64,000 nucleotides of DNA from the NCBI GenBank assembly GCA_004431415.1, contig QPMI01000029.1, positions 279,235 to 343,234 on the forward strand, read 5' to 3'. The number at the start of each line of letters is the position of its first letter. Position 1 is the stretch's first letter. Positions 1-12,600 of the stretch are shown here, one piece after another. This stretch comes from Cyanophora paradoxa. Its lineage: Eukaryota > Glaucocystophyceae > Cyanophorales > Cyanophoraceae. The notes beneath the pieces are model-generated. The model searched no databases. It saw nothing but the letters and a program-made list of their open reading frames with translations, and was not told the origin of the DNA. Position numbers and translations under genes: made by a program.

Positions 1-613
1 AAAAATTGCGGGCGACCAGTAATATCATTGGTAGTTGGCTTGCTAGGCTTCAGTAGTTCAATTTGGTTGTTCAATGAAGTTTTCTGTACATGCGTGCAGA
101 TTTTCCCGTGAACCAGAAATTAAAGCCGTGGCCGGCGCTGCACCCGACCCCGGGCCCCCGACGGGGTGACCCGCGCCCCCCTAGCTGCCCGTGCATATAT
201 GCATGCTTCTGCCCTCATCTTCAGGCTCTGGCAGGCTTGTTAGGCCTTAATTCGGCTATAGCATGTGCTCGCGCCCTTCAATTGCAACGAAGTTTCCAGA
301 GCACCTTTGATCGAATAAAATCATGAGCTGGTCAGCATGGAAAACTAATTCGTTGGTCCCGGCCCCCGGCCCCCCAACCAACCCGCCCGAGCTCTTGCGC
401 ACGAAGGAATGAATCATACCTACACTCAATTACAGCTGCTCACGATCACGGGCATCGAATCTGAAGCCTCGGAAGGGGCCTAACCTCGATCTGAGCCCTT
501 GGCAGCTCGAACTGAGCTGCGCGCACTTGCGTATGGACAAAGGGGCGCGCCTGCGCGTATGCATGCGCCCGCGCTCCGTTCCGGCTCTCCCTCCTTTTTT
601 CTCGCCCGCCCGC
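1..613. other. 3' flank of pyruvate carboxylase, no gene seen
   Basis: Short frames only, none with recognisable protein character. The stretch is downstream of the pyruvate carboxylase stop codon on the minus strand, so it probably holds its 3' UTR and terminator. No canonical polyadenylation signal was identified with confidence. Confidence 0.4.
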
Positions 614-3600
614 TCACTTGGCGGAGATGAGGGCGATCAAATCTCCCGAGCCGAGCGAGTCGCCCGTGACGACCGGGAGCTTGGTGACCTTGCCCGCCAC
701 GGGTGACGTCACCACCGTCTCCATCTTCATGGCCGAGAGGACGGCGAGCGGGTCGCCGGCCTTGACCTCCTGGTTCGCCTTGACGCGCACCTGATGAAAA
801 GTTGAGAGTAGTACGAGTAGTCGGTCACTTGGTGATTTTTTGAGAGAGAAGGAGGGGTAGATAGATGTCGGACCTCGATGACGACGCCGGCCATGGGGGC
901 GCCGACGCTGCCCGGGTGCGTCTGGTCCGCCTTCTCGCGCGCCACGGTCGTGACCGCGGCGCTCTTGTCCGTGATGAGAATGCCGCGGGGAGAGCCGTTC
1001 AGCTCGAAGAAGACCTGGGAGAGCGGGATACCGTAAGGAACACGAAAAAAGGAAGAGGGGGTACAGGGTAACGGACCTCGCGCTGGCCCTGCTTGTCAAG
1101 GAGCCCGACGGTCGAGAGCTTGATGTAGAGCGTGACGCCACGGTCGATGCGGAAGTGGAACTCCTCCCCGACCCTGTACCGGGGGCAGGTTAAATAAATC
1201 CGCGCTGGACCCCCGGGGGGTACAGGATTCGAGGCGGACCGCATGGGGCGGAGGAAGTAGCGCGTGGGGAGGACCGAGAGGTCGCCGAACTGCGCCGTGA
1301 ACTCCGCGAACTCGGTGAAGACCTGGGGGTACCGGGTTAGCGCTCTTTTTTTTTGGGGGGGGGGCAAAGGGGAGGACGCGCCTTGGGGTACAGGGAGGCG
1401 GAGCAGACGTCGACGTCGGAGATCTTGGGGCCCCACTTGGCGACCAGCTTGGCTGCCGGGGGCGTCGGAGGGCGGCGGTTGGAAAAAAGGGCGCCGCGGG
1501 GAGCCGAACCCTTGAGCGCCTCGAAGTCGAGCGAGGCCATGGAGGCGCCGGGCCGGCCGGTGATCTGCGAAGCGTGAGCCACGCCGCTCGAATCCCGGGG
1601 GGGGGGGGGGGGAGGGGGTACGCGGACCCTGGGCCGGTTCTTGAGGACGTGGGTGCGCAGGGGCTCCGGGAAGCCTCCGAAGGGCTGGCCGAGGTACCCC
1701 TGGAAGTACTCGATGACCGACTCCGGGAAAGAGAGCGCGCCCGTGGCGGCCTTGGCGGGGAGCGTCTCCTCCGTCAGGTTGTTGGAGACCATGAACTGGG
1801 CCAGGTCGCCCACGACCTACAATGTATATAAGAAGAAAGCAAGCAAACAAACAGCAAACAACCAGAAACAAAGAACGAGCCTTGGAGGTGGGCGTGACCT
1901 TGACGATGTCGCCGAGGAGCCGGTTGGCGGCGGCGTAGGCCCGCTTGACCTGCATCCACTGCGTCGCCAGGCCCAGCTGCGACGCCTGCGGGGCAAGTTA
2001 GCCTAACAGAGCAGGAGAAGCCTTTGAAGGGAAGGGGAGCGTTAGAGAGTCTAGCGAGAGCGTTTGAAGGGAAGGGGAGCGTTAACGGGGCGGGGGCGCG
2101 CGGGCCTGGAACTGAACGTTCTGATAAGATTCCTTTAAACAGTCTGATAAGATTCCTTTAAAGAGTCTAACGGGAGTCCTTTCATTTCTTGAGGGCGGGG
2201 GCGGGGGCGGAGTTGGCCTAACAGAGCAGAAGGGAAGCGTCTGATAAGTCTAACATAACAGAATAGTTAGGCAAAGTCTAGAGCGAGTCTGATAAGATAA
2301 GATTCCTTTAAAAAGGCCCAACGAGAAGAGATAGAAGGCGGGCCTGGAACTGGAGGTTGGTGTACTGGAGGTTGGTTCTTCAGAGCGCGCCTAACTTAGC
2401 CTAACTAACAAAGCCTTAATGATAAGCGAGTCTGATAAGATTCCTTTAAAGCCTTAAGAGCGGAAGGGAATACAAGAGAAGGGCGGGCGTGCCTGGAACT
2501 GGAGGTTGGTGTACTGGCCGCCGGGCATCTCGTGGACGTAGACGTCCGCGGAGCCGGACTTCTGGCCCGACTCGAAGGGCGCGTACAGCTCCCGCACCTG
2601 CACGGAGGGAGGGACGCCAGTCAGAGAGATCCGAAGCAAACTCGCTCTGGAGGGTCGGAGGGGCGGGGCGGGGCGTGGTGGGCGGCCTTCCTAGATAATT
2701 CCCTAGTAGACTTGGCACGGCGCGCGGGCGGGCGGGCAGGCAGGCAGGCAGGCAGGCAGCCGGCGGGGCGGGGCGGGGCTTCTGCAGGAGGCGGGCGGGC
2801 GGGACGGGCGGGGCGGGGCGGGCCGGGCGGCCCGGACCTTCTCCCAGTAGTCGTTCTTAGACCTCATAGACCTAGCTCATAGAACTCTTCTTAAAAAATT
2901 AAACCTAGCTTAGAGAACTCTAGTTAGGCTCTAGTTAGGCGGGCCGGGGGCTTCGGACCTTCTCCCAGTAGTCATTGATCTCGGCGAACTGGTCGATGGA
3001 GATGCCCGTGTCGTGCTTCGTGTCCTGCCGCGCGGCCCTCGCCGTCAGGCTCTCGTTGTAAGGTTCTTAAGGTTCTTCTACTGGTTCTTCTTAAGGTTCT
3101 TCTATTCTTATGTGGGGCGGACCTTGAGGGCGGCGATGATGGCGCCCAGGGACGGCTGCGACGTGAGGCCCGACATCGCTGAGAAGGGGGAGGCGGGGGC
3201 TCCGTCAGGCCACGCTGAGCCGAGGCGGGCGTGTGAGGCCGAGGCGGGCGGGCGGGGCACCGTCGATGGCGCCGTCGACGATGTCGGCGCCGGCCTCGAC
3301 GCACGCGATCATCGACGCCACGCCTGCCGAAGATCGTTAGAGGGCGGCCTTGGCCGCTCGGCTTGGAGGCGGGTCTAAGGTTAGATAGAGGGGCGCTCGG
3401 CTTGGAGGCGGGTCCAAGGTTAGATAGTCCAAGGTTGACGGCGAGGCGGGGCGGGTCCAAGGTCAGGGGGCGCGGAGGAGGGCGCGGGCACCCTCGCGCG
3501 AGCGCGAGCGGGCGGGCGCACCGGTGCCGGCCGTGTCGTGCGTGTGGACGTGGATCGGCAGGTCCGGGAACTGCGGGGCGGGGCAGGGCGGGGCCGCCCG

Positions 3601-6600
3601 GTCAGCACGCCAGCCCCCCCCAAGCTTCCCTCGGCGCGGCGAGCGTCTAATAAGAGTGTCTAACAAGCAAGCGTCTAAGAAGAGTCTTCTAAAGAGTTCT
3701 ATAAGAGCGTGATATATATTTATATAAGCGGACCTCCTTGCGGATGGCGCCGACGAGCATGGTGGCGGCCTTGGGCTTCAGGAGCCCCGCCATGTCCTTG
3801 ATCGCCAGGATGTGCGTCCCGTACTGAGTTGGGACAGGGAGAGCGGGCGGGCGAGGTGAGAAAGGGAAAGGAGGCGGGCGAGAAACGGGCGGCGCGCGGC
3901 GCCTCAGGGCCCCCACCCCACCCCACCCCACCCAACCCCTTTCTCCTCCTCCAGGGAAGGGCGGGGGGGGGGGAGAAGTAGGCGGGGAGGGGTACGGTAC
4001 CTTGACGAGCTCGCGGACGAGGCCCATGTAGTACTCCAGCGTGTACTTGGGCTGTCCCCCCGGTCCGTCAGCAGCCGGCAACCGCCCCGCCCGGTGCCCG
4101 CCCGCCGGCTCGTTTCTAGCTCCTCCCAAGTCTAAGCCTCCGAGCCAGCCAGCCAGCCAAGCCCCGCCGAACCTTGGTGGGGTCGGGTCCTAATTAGAGT
4201 CTTCTAACAAGAGTCCTACAAGAGTCTAATAATAATAATAATAATCATAAGCTTAAGCCACCGGGGCACGCACCTTGGTGGGGTCGGAGACGTCGCCGGT
4301 GTAGCAGATGGCGGCCTCGACGACGCCCCCCGCGGCGCGCACGGCCTCGATCCCGAGCTTCAGGTTCTCCATGTAGTTCAGCGAGTCGAACACGCTGCGG
4401 GGGGAGGGGCGGCTCGAGTGAGTGAGGCGTCTTGTTGCGCAAAACTTGCGCCTCTCATGCTCTGATCACTCTAATGTCCAACACGCCGCAGAGAGGGCGG
4501 GCGGGCGTGCGGGAGGGAGGGTCGGCGGGCCGGCGCCGCGCACGGGCGAAACGATGTCCTCTATTAGCTTACTAACTAGCTCTGGTTTCTCTAACGCAGC
4601 GCAGCGCAGCGCCCCTCGTGATCGCTCGGCGCACGCACCGGAAGATGTCGATGCCGTGCTCGCGGGCCTCCTTGCAGAAGTTGAAGACCACCTGCCGGCC
4701 GGGCCGAAGAAGCCGGCGTCAGGATTCGAGAGCGGAGGGGCGGGGGCGGAGGGTCGCGGGGGCGGGCGGGCGCACGTTGTCCGGGTAGGAGGTGTAGCCG
4801 ACGGCGTTGGCGCCCCGCAGCAGCATCTGCGTGCGCGCGCGCGTCCGCGGTGAGCGGAGCCATCTATGGAAGAGCGGCGGGCGGCGGGCGGCGGGCGGGG
4901 CAGGGCGGCGCAGCCGTGAGCTCTAAGCGGGGCGGGGGCGGGGGCGGGCCTGGAAGGGGATGCCGGGAATCAGGGCCCCGGGCTGAGAAGCTAAAGAAGC
5001 TAGGCGGCGGGAACGGGGGTGGGGGCGGGCCTGGAAGGGGATGTTGGGGATGAGGGCGCGGAGCTTGTCGAGGCGGCTCCAGGGGCACTCGTGGAGGAAG
5101 CGGAGGGCGACGTCGAAGGTGGCGCCGCCCCACATCTCCAGCGAGAAGAGGTTCGAGAGCATGTGCGCCGTCGCCGGCGCGATGTTCACCTGGGATGAAG
5201 GGTTAGGAGGGGTTGAGGAGGATGAGGAAGTCATCGTTTAAGATTCCTAATTGTAAAATCTATTTATGCTCTATGGCTCTATAGTGGGAGGAGGGGGTGG
5301 GGTGGGCACCATGTCGATGGTGCGCATGCGGGTGGCGAGGAGCGACTGGTGCGCGTCGCGCATCGTCGTGTCCGTGACGAGCGCGCGCGTGTGGGCGCGG
5401 ATGGCCCGCGCGAAGCCCTCGGGGCCCTTCTCCAAGAGAACCTAAAGAAGACAGAAGTGAGCAGAGAAAGTATACAGATAGATAGATTGATTGATGTGGA
5501 CCTGGCGCCAGCCGGGCGGCGGGGGGGCCTCCGGGGTCTCGGGGATCGCCGGGTCGATCTCCGAGGGCGGCGGGCCCGTCGCGCCGACCGCTGACACTCC
5601 GTTCACGATCTGCGGAGGGAGGAGATCGGGATGGGGGTGGGGGAGTGGGGGGTACAGGCGCGGACCAGGTCGCCGAGGTAGTAGAGGAGCTTCTGGGCGC
5701 GGTTGTGCGTGGGCACGAAGTGGAAGAGCTCGGGCGTCTCGTCGATGAAGGAGGTGTGCACGACGCCCTCCAGGAACTTCGGGTGGCTCTGCGGGAGGGC
5801 GAAGCCATGGCGCGTGAGGCGGGCGCGTGGGCCGAGGGCGAAGGCGGCGGTTCGAAACCGGGGAGGAGCAAGCGCACGAGGAGCTTCTGGAGGAAGGGGA
5901 TGTTCGTCTTGACGCCGCGCACGCGGAACTCCGTGATCGCGCGCATCACCTGCCGTCGTTGGTTGTTAGATTAGATTAGATTAGACCCTTGGATTGGATT
6001 GGATTAGATCCTTAGATTAGCGGTCGTCCGTCGTAAAACGGTGTCATTATAAATTGCTGGATTCGATCCTTAGATCAGCGGTCGTCCGTCGTTAGATTCG
6101 ATCCTTGGATTGGATTACGTGGGGCTCATCGCGCGGGCGGACGGACCTTCCGCACGCACTGGTCGAACGTGAGCGCTCGGCCCGTGACCTGAACGCGGGA
6201 GCGTGGGAGTAAGAGCGAGCGAGGGAAGGGGCCGCGGGCGGCCCGCGCTGCGCCGCGCTGCGCGCCTTGACGAGGAGCGAGTCGTAGTGGGGCGAGATGA
6301 CGGAGCCGGCGTACGCCGTGGACTGCGCGCGCGCGCGCGCGGAGGTGAGAGGAAGAAGAGAGGGGGCGGGGCGAGGCAGAGGGTGGGGCAGATAGGTCTA
6401 AGGAAGGTCTAAGGCGGACCTGGTCGAGGCGGTCGAGGCTCTTATATCCTATGAGACTCTTATATATACCGGACGACCTCCTATGTCAATCCTTTGTAAT
6501 ATAAGGCGAGGCGGGCGAGCGGAGAGAGAAGGGGGGGGGGGCGAGGCGGAGGGCGGGGCGGATAGATTCCTATCGGATAGAAGCGGAATCTTATTAGACT

Positions 6601-9301
6601 CCCAGTAAGGCTCTTATTGGTCGAGGTCGAGGACCTGGCCTGGTCGAGGTAGAGACTCCTAGTAAGGCTCTAGTGAAGGCGGGGCGGACCTGGTCGAGGC
6701 GGATGCCCATGCCGACGGCGGAGCGGTAGGCCTCGAGGCGGCCGACGTCCGGCTGGAAGGCCTTCAGCGGGTCCTCCGTCGTCACGCGCACCTGCGCGGC
6801 GGAGCTTAGCTCGGCGCGACAGGCTTAGAGTGAGCCCGCCGCGGCAGGGCGGGGCGGGGCGGGGCGGGGTGAGCTCAGGCGGCGGGGCTTAGCTCGGCGC
6901 GACAGGCTTAGAGCGAGCCCGGCTCGGCCCCGTTTAGAGTAAGCCCGCCGCGGCGGGGCGGGGCGGGGCGGGGTGAGCTCAGGAGGCGGGGCTCAGGTGG
7001 CTCAGCCCGGCTTAGAGTGAGAAGCTTCGATGACGGCGCGGAACTTGGCTCGGCTCGGCACGAGAAGCTTAGATTTAGATGTAGAGGAGCTCAGCTAAGC
7101 TTGGATGGCGGAGCTTAGATGGCGGAGCTTGGCTCCGAAGCTAGGAGCTCGGCCCGGCTCGGCACGAGGAGCTTAGATTGAGCCCGGCTCCGAAGCTAGG
7201 AGCTCGGCCCGGCTCGGCACGAGGAGCTTAGATTGAGCCCGGCCCGGCCCGGCTCGAGAGGCGCGTCCGGGTCACCTGGATGGCGTGCATGTAGAGGCGA
7301 ACGGAGTCCTGGGTGAGGCCCAGCTGCTTGAGGCTGCAGCCGCCCGCCACCAGCAGCTGCGTCTGCGCTCGCGCGCTCCCGTGTCAGGCTAGCTTCAATC
7401 GGGCTACAACCAGGTAGATTCTTCTTACGGACCTGGACGATGTCGACGCCGGTGGCCTCCTCGGTGACCGTGTGCTCGACCTGGACGCGCGGGTTCACCT
7501 CGATGAAGTAGTGCCGGTTCTGCGCGCGGAATAAGAGCCCCCGAAGTCAGTGTCGGACTCGGAGTAGGGGCGGGGCGGCGGGATGGGCGGGCGGGATGCG
7601 CGGGCAGGCGGGCGACAACGCCGCGCCTGCTTCTATGCCGACTAGGAGGCCTCTTATATGGCTTCTAAAGGCCTCGAGCTTCTAGCCTCGAGTTCTATCT
7701 AGGCTTCTTCTTCGGGGCGGGACAGCATTGCTCGCCTCTTAAGGCTCAAGGCTTCTAGGCTTCAAGGCTCTTCTAAAGGCTTCTAACCAGGCAGGGCGGG
7801 GCTCGCCTGCATATCGACGAGGAACTCGACGGTGCCGGCGCAGGTGTACTTGACGTGCCGCGCCAGCTTCACCGCGTCGCTGTAGAGCGCCTGCCGCGTC
7901 GCCTCCGGCAGCTGGTTCGCCGGGCAGATCTCCACCACCTGGGGTACGTGCGTGCGTACGTCAGCGCGGGCCCGCCCGCTCTCGCCCGCTCGCTCGCTCG
8001 CTCGCTCGCCTTCTGGTGACGGCGCTGCACGGAGCAGTCGCGCTCGAACAGGTGAATGATCTGCGGATCAAATCCGGATCAAATCGCGATGGAGGGGGTA
8101 CAGGCGCGGCGGGAGGGGAAAGGGCGCCCTGACCTCGCCGGTGTCGTCCCCCAGGATCTGGACCTCGATGTGGCGCGGCTTCTCGATGTAACGCTCGATG
8201 AACACCGTCCCTGTAACGCGCGCGGCTCGTCGGACGGGCGGGCGGGCGGCTCAGCGCCCCGCGCTCGCTTCGCTCGCACCGTCGCCGAAGGCGGTGAGGG
8301 CCTCGGACGTTGCGCGCTTGAAGCTCTCCTCGAGCTCCTCCATCGCGCGCACGACGCGCATGCCGCGGCCGCCGCCGCTGCGACGCCGGCCGTCCCGTGA
8401 GCGGCGCGCGGCGGGCGGGACGGCGGGGCGGCGGGACGGCGGGCGGGCCGGCGCACCCCATGGCCGCCTTGATGATGACCGGGAACCCGTAGTAGTCGCA
8501 GAACTTGCGCGCCTCCTCGTACGTTCCGACGGGGCCGTCCGTTCCGGGCACGACGGGCACTGCGGGCGGGCGGCTCGCGCGGGCGGGCGGCGCGGCGCGG
8601 CGCGGCGCATGCGCACCGCCACACTCGATGGCCATCTTACGCGCCAGCGTCTTGTCGCCCATGAGCTCAATCACGCGGGGCGGCGGCCCGACCCACACGA
8701 TGCCGGCCGCGACGACGGCCTTTGCGAACGCAGCGTTCTCGGAGAGGAATCCGTAGCCTACGCGCGAAAGCGGCGCCGTCAGCTTCCGCGCGGGAGTCGG
8801 TTGCGGGTGCCGGTTGGGCCGGCCGGTCCGCACCCGGGTGGATGGCGTCAACCCCGTTCTCCTTCGCGATGGAGACGATGTCTTCGATCGCCAGATACGC
8901 GCCGACTGCGCCGCGCTAGCGTGAGCGGTTGGGCGGGCGGCGCCCGAGAGGTCGCGTCCGCACCCGGGGTCTTGCCGCGGCCCACCAGATAGGCCTCGTC
9001 TGCCTTGTAGCGGTGATTGCCGAACCGATCCTCGAAGCTGTAGATGGCCACGGTGCGCATAGCAAGCTCGTGGGCCGCGCGGAAGATGCGGATTGCAATC
9101 TCTCCACGGTTCGCGGCCATGACCTGGCCCCTCGCTCAACCGAGGACCAGCGTACGCCGCGCGCGGGACCGCGCTCACCTTGCGGATCTTGCGTGGTGTG
9201 TCAATCACGTTGATGCCGTATCGCCCGTGGTGGTCGGTGGCCCGCGGCCGCTCATCCTGCATCTCCTCCTCCGTCAGGCCGGTCTGATCTCTGGGCTCCA
9301 T
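614..9301 (-). CDS. PYC: pyruvate carboxylase, complete, about 30 exons
   Basis: Biotin enzyme making oxaloacetate from pyruvate, bicarbonate and ATP. Exons read in order from the right: 9179-9301 (41-residue leader), 8964-9123 ([17 protein letters not shown], biotin-carboxylase start), 8834-8905, then [14 protein letters not shown], the ATP-grasp core, [12 protein letters not shown] near 8030, and [15 protein letters not shown] near 7470. The carboxyltransferase follows with [17 protein letters not shown] near 5350, [15 protein letters not shown] near 5130 and the metal-site [10 protein letters not shown] near 3550. The biotinyl domain closes at 614-790 with the attachment motif AMKMET. Checked junctions are GT-AG and phase-consistent (introns 791-873, 1015-1076, 1174-1239). 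All domains of a single-chain, roughly 1,150-1,200-residue enzyme are present. The first exon ([15 protein letters not shown]...) is acidic and not a mitochondrial presequence, so a cytosolic enzyme is inferred unless another 5' exon exists. Introns are GC-rich with local repeats. Confidence 0.95.
1991..2490. repeat. repeat-filled intron of pyruvate carboxylase
   Basis: This is the largest gap between PC exons in the carboxyltransferase C-terminal part. It contains several copies of a motif resembling gtctgataagattccttt (near 2128, 2146, 2286, 2429), and two copies of gcgtttgaagggaaggggagc-like sequence (near 2020 and 2060). No exon of PC is missing here, so it is intronic. Function unknown. 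Confidence 0.55.
6803..7255. repeat. tandem and dispersed repeats in a PC intron
   Basis: The stretch lies between the PC exon ending near 6793 and the one starting near 7276. It holds two copies of a GC-box-like block (gagcccgccgcggc followed by ggggc repeats, near 6832 and 6945). It also holds two near-identical copies of a roughly 60-bp block containing ctaggagctcggcccggctc, near 7140 and 7195. It has no coding character in either strand. Confidence 0.6.
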
Positions 9302-9660
9302 GTCGCTTGTAAACCTCTGCGCGTGCAGGCGAGCTTAGTCGCCGCGCGGGCCCAGCCGATTGCAGGTCGAAAAGTCGCGAGGCTGGTCGATCGGCGACAG
9401 CGATGTTCGGGGAAGCTGTATGCACCGTTGCGCTCGACACGAGACGAGGCGAACAGCGCCGACCAGAACTCGGCAAGGGGCAAAGCGACTGTATCCCCGA
9501 CTTCTGTACCCCCTGAGCACGCTCGTCGCTCGTACCCCAGCTTCAGAGCTCGCCGCTCGGCGCCCGGCAGCTCGCAGGTCGCGGAGGATGCTCTAGTGAC
9601 GCGGAGTACGCAGTGGACGAGGAAGATGCTCTAGCACAGCGTTGCCCCTCGGGCGCCCGA
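9302..9660. promoter_or_regulatory. divergent intergenic interval, putative bidirectional promoter
   Basis: The 360 bp lie between the ATG of pyruvate carboxylase (minus) and the first in-frame ATG of the membrane-protein gene (plus), so both genes must initiate here or in unseen upstream exons. No TATA box or named element was identified. Assignment rests only on gene orientation. Confidence 0.3.
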
Positions 9661-12600
9661 ATGGGTGATGCGGAGGCGGGCGGAGGGCAAGCGTTACCGG
9701 TCTCAACGGCGCACGGCAGCGCGGCGGAAGGAGGCTTCCAGCTGCCGCAGCCGCCCCTGCGTCGCCGCTCAGCGACCGGCTCCGACAACGCGGACGCCTC
9801 GCGGGCGCGGCTACACGCTGGCGCCGCACCTCTCAGCGCATATCCGCTGAATCTCGCAACCGCTTCCGACCAAGGAGACTCTGTCAGGGGCGGGAGGCCC
9901 GGGAGGGACAACGCGTACGGCCGTGGTGGCCGCGGTCCAGCGCTAGCCTCGAGGGATGCGAAGGATGCGGGCACGCGGAGGGCCCAGTACACAGCCGCGC
10001 TCCTCATCTTCGCGTCGCCCGTGCTGCAAATCGTTCCCTGGACCTGCATCGATTTCGGCCAGTACGACCGGCGCTGGCAGTACATCGCCTTCGTCACGGC
10101 GTGCGCCCCGTCCTGCCTCATGTTCTGCGCCTACGCCGCCCTCATGTTCCGGTGCGCGGACGCGTGCTATCTGCTTTCCCTCCTGCCGCCGCCGCTGCGC
10201 AAGCTCACATCCCTTCGGCTCGCAGCTTCTCCCCGCGGCGGGCCGTCTACTACGGTGTCCCCTACTTCGCGACGTGCAGCGCCGCGTATCACTTCGGCAA
10301 CGCGGCACTTGTCGACGCCTTCCCCTGGCGAGCCGGCGCCAGCGCTGGCCCCGGCCTCTTAGAAGAAGCTGCAGCCTGCTGCAAACTATATATAGCAGCT
10401 AGCTAGGCCTAGGGTCCCATCGCCGCCCGCTTCTCGGAGCTGACCCGTACGCAGGTTCCTGGACGCGCCCCTCATCGCCATTGCGACGCCTTCCATCTGG
10501 TTCGTCGGTGAGCCCAGTACCCCCCTCCCCCCACCCGGACCAGTACTCCCCCTCGCTCCCCTTCCGCCCGAGCCAGTATTCCCCCCCCCCCGAGCCAGTA
10601 CCCTCCCCCACCTCCCCGAGCCAGTACCCTGTCCCCTCCCTTCGACCCCCCCCCCCCCCCCCCCCGCGCCCCCCGCCTCCTGACGTTTTGGCCCGAACGC
10701 AGTCTCAGGTGTCTGGTCGGCCTGTGCGTCCGCTTGATTCAAGCAAGATTCCCGCCGCAAATTTTCTTAAGCTTTCCGACTTTTCCTCCCAGATTTCGCG
10801 TACCGGTCCTTCCGGCGGGCGACCCGCGACAAAAAAATCTTCGCGGCGGGCCCCGAAGCGTACGTCGGCGCAGGCACCAGCGCGGCCGCTGACGTCGACG
10901 GGAATGCGCCTGTCGCGACGGTCTTCGGGGGCGGCGCGGCGCCAGAGCCGGCGGCGCCAGTCACGGTCGCTGGCGCCGACGCTTTCGGGCCGGGGCGCTC
11001 TTTGAGCACTGAATTCGAAGGCGGCGCTGGCCCGAGCGTTAACCCGTCGGAGGCGCTGACGCGCTCGTGCGAGGCTCAGCAGACGGCGCCGGCCCTCCCC
11101 GTGCGTGAAAGCCGCCCCGCGCGGCAGGCAGGCAGGCAGGCAGGCTGCGCGGCTCGTCTGACTCTGCCCGGCCCGCCCGGCGTGCAGGAAGTCCCCCCGG
11201 GCCCGCCCGTCCTCGTCCTCCCCCTCGACCGCCCCGAGCGCGCATCTGCCGCGCCGTCGCCCGAGCCGTCCGCTGCGGCCAGAGGCGGGCGCATCCGCCT
11301 GGCACCGCTCTCTCTTCCCCCCTCCCAGCCGAGCGGGCCGGCGGCGGCGCCGGCGCCTCCGACGCCCCCCGGGGCTGAAGGCCAAGGCCAGGGCCTACGC
11401 CCCGGCCCAGGCCCAGGCCTAGGCCGCCCCTCCTCGTTCCGCGCGTGGCGCGGCGAGGCCGAGGGTCCGCTCGCTCACTCGCCTTCGCAAGCTCACCATC
11501 AGATCTCATCTGAGCCGCCTCGGCAGGGGGGGACGACTTGGAGGCGGCGCCGGCGGCCCGCGTGTCTCCGGCCCCAATCGTTGGCGCAGGCGCGGGGCAG
11601 GAGGCCCGCGGCCGCTTGCGATCAGGATCCGCGGATGCGGCTCAGGCGACGGCCGCGGGCGCGGGTGCCGGCGCGGACCGCCGGCGCCGCCGCCGCCCGG
11701 TGAGTTTCTTTCTCCCCATCGCCTCCTCTCGGCCCGGGGCCGTCGAACCGACGCCGGGCGCACCCAGTCGGCTCTGGTGCGGGACGGGCACGAGCTGGAG
11801 TCCATCTTCGCGAGCATGCGCGAGTCGCCTTCGAGCTCGAGCTCGAGATCGAGCTCCCGCCAGGGAAACACTCTGCGTCGCTTCGGCCTGCTCGACAAAG
11901 GGGGCGAGGTTCGCTTGCTCGCCTCGTTCGCCTCGCGCGCGTTGAATTCGCCTTGGCCCCTCTAGCTGTAGCCTTAGCTGTAAGACACGCGCGAGCGCTC
12001 TGTCTTCTGCCTGTCTGTCTGTCTGTCTCTCTGTCTGACGGACGGTGCCGGCAGCCTCCGGGGGCGCGGGAGGCGCTCCTGTTCCTTTCCAAGGTCCTCC
12101 TCTTCCTCCTGACCCTCTGCTCCTCCGCCTTCCTCCAGTGGGGGTGCGCGCGCGCTCTCTATTTATAGCCGCGCGCGCACGCGCTCGGACCGTGGAATCT
12201 TCTTAGAGTATAAGCCAAGCACTCGTAGGTTCTTCCTCCGCTAGGCTTCCCTTCCCGCCCGCGCGCGCCCGAGATTTAGTCTTTGTAAGATACGCTTTCC
12301 TTCTCCTCGCAGGTACCTTGCCTTGTTCGCGGCCTACACCGGCAACGCCGTTGTCCAGGCGCGCCGCCGCCCCGCCCCGGCCCGCCCCGCCCCGGCCAGC
12401 TCAAAAATCGTTGTATTCCAGAAGATATCGCCCCTTAAAGCTCTTCCTTAAGCTCTAGATCTCAAACCTCTTGCGTGAATCTATTTATTTAGACGCCGGC
12501 CCCTGCAGATCGCGATCAATTTGGCCTTCAACGCACTCTTCTTCGTTCTCTCTTTCCTCTTCGTCCGCGCCTTCCGCAACTTCCTGGCGCCCGTCCTCCC

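Noticed and set aside
999-1955. A 318-codon minus-strand frame over pyruvate carboxylase
   Set aside because: Only parts match PC; the rest is intron sequence lacking stops. Splicing in phase gives the conserved protein.
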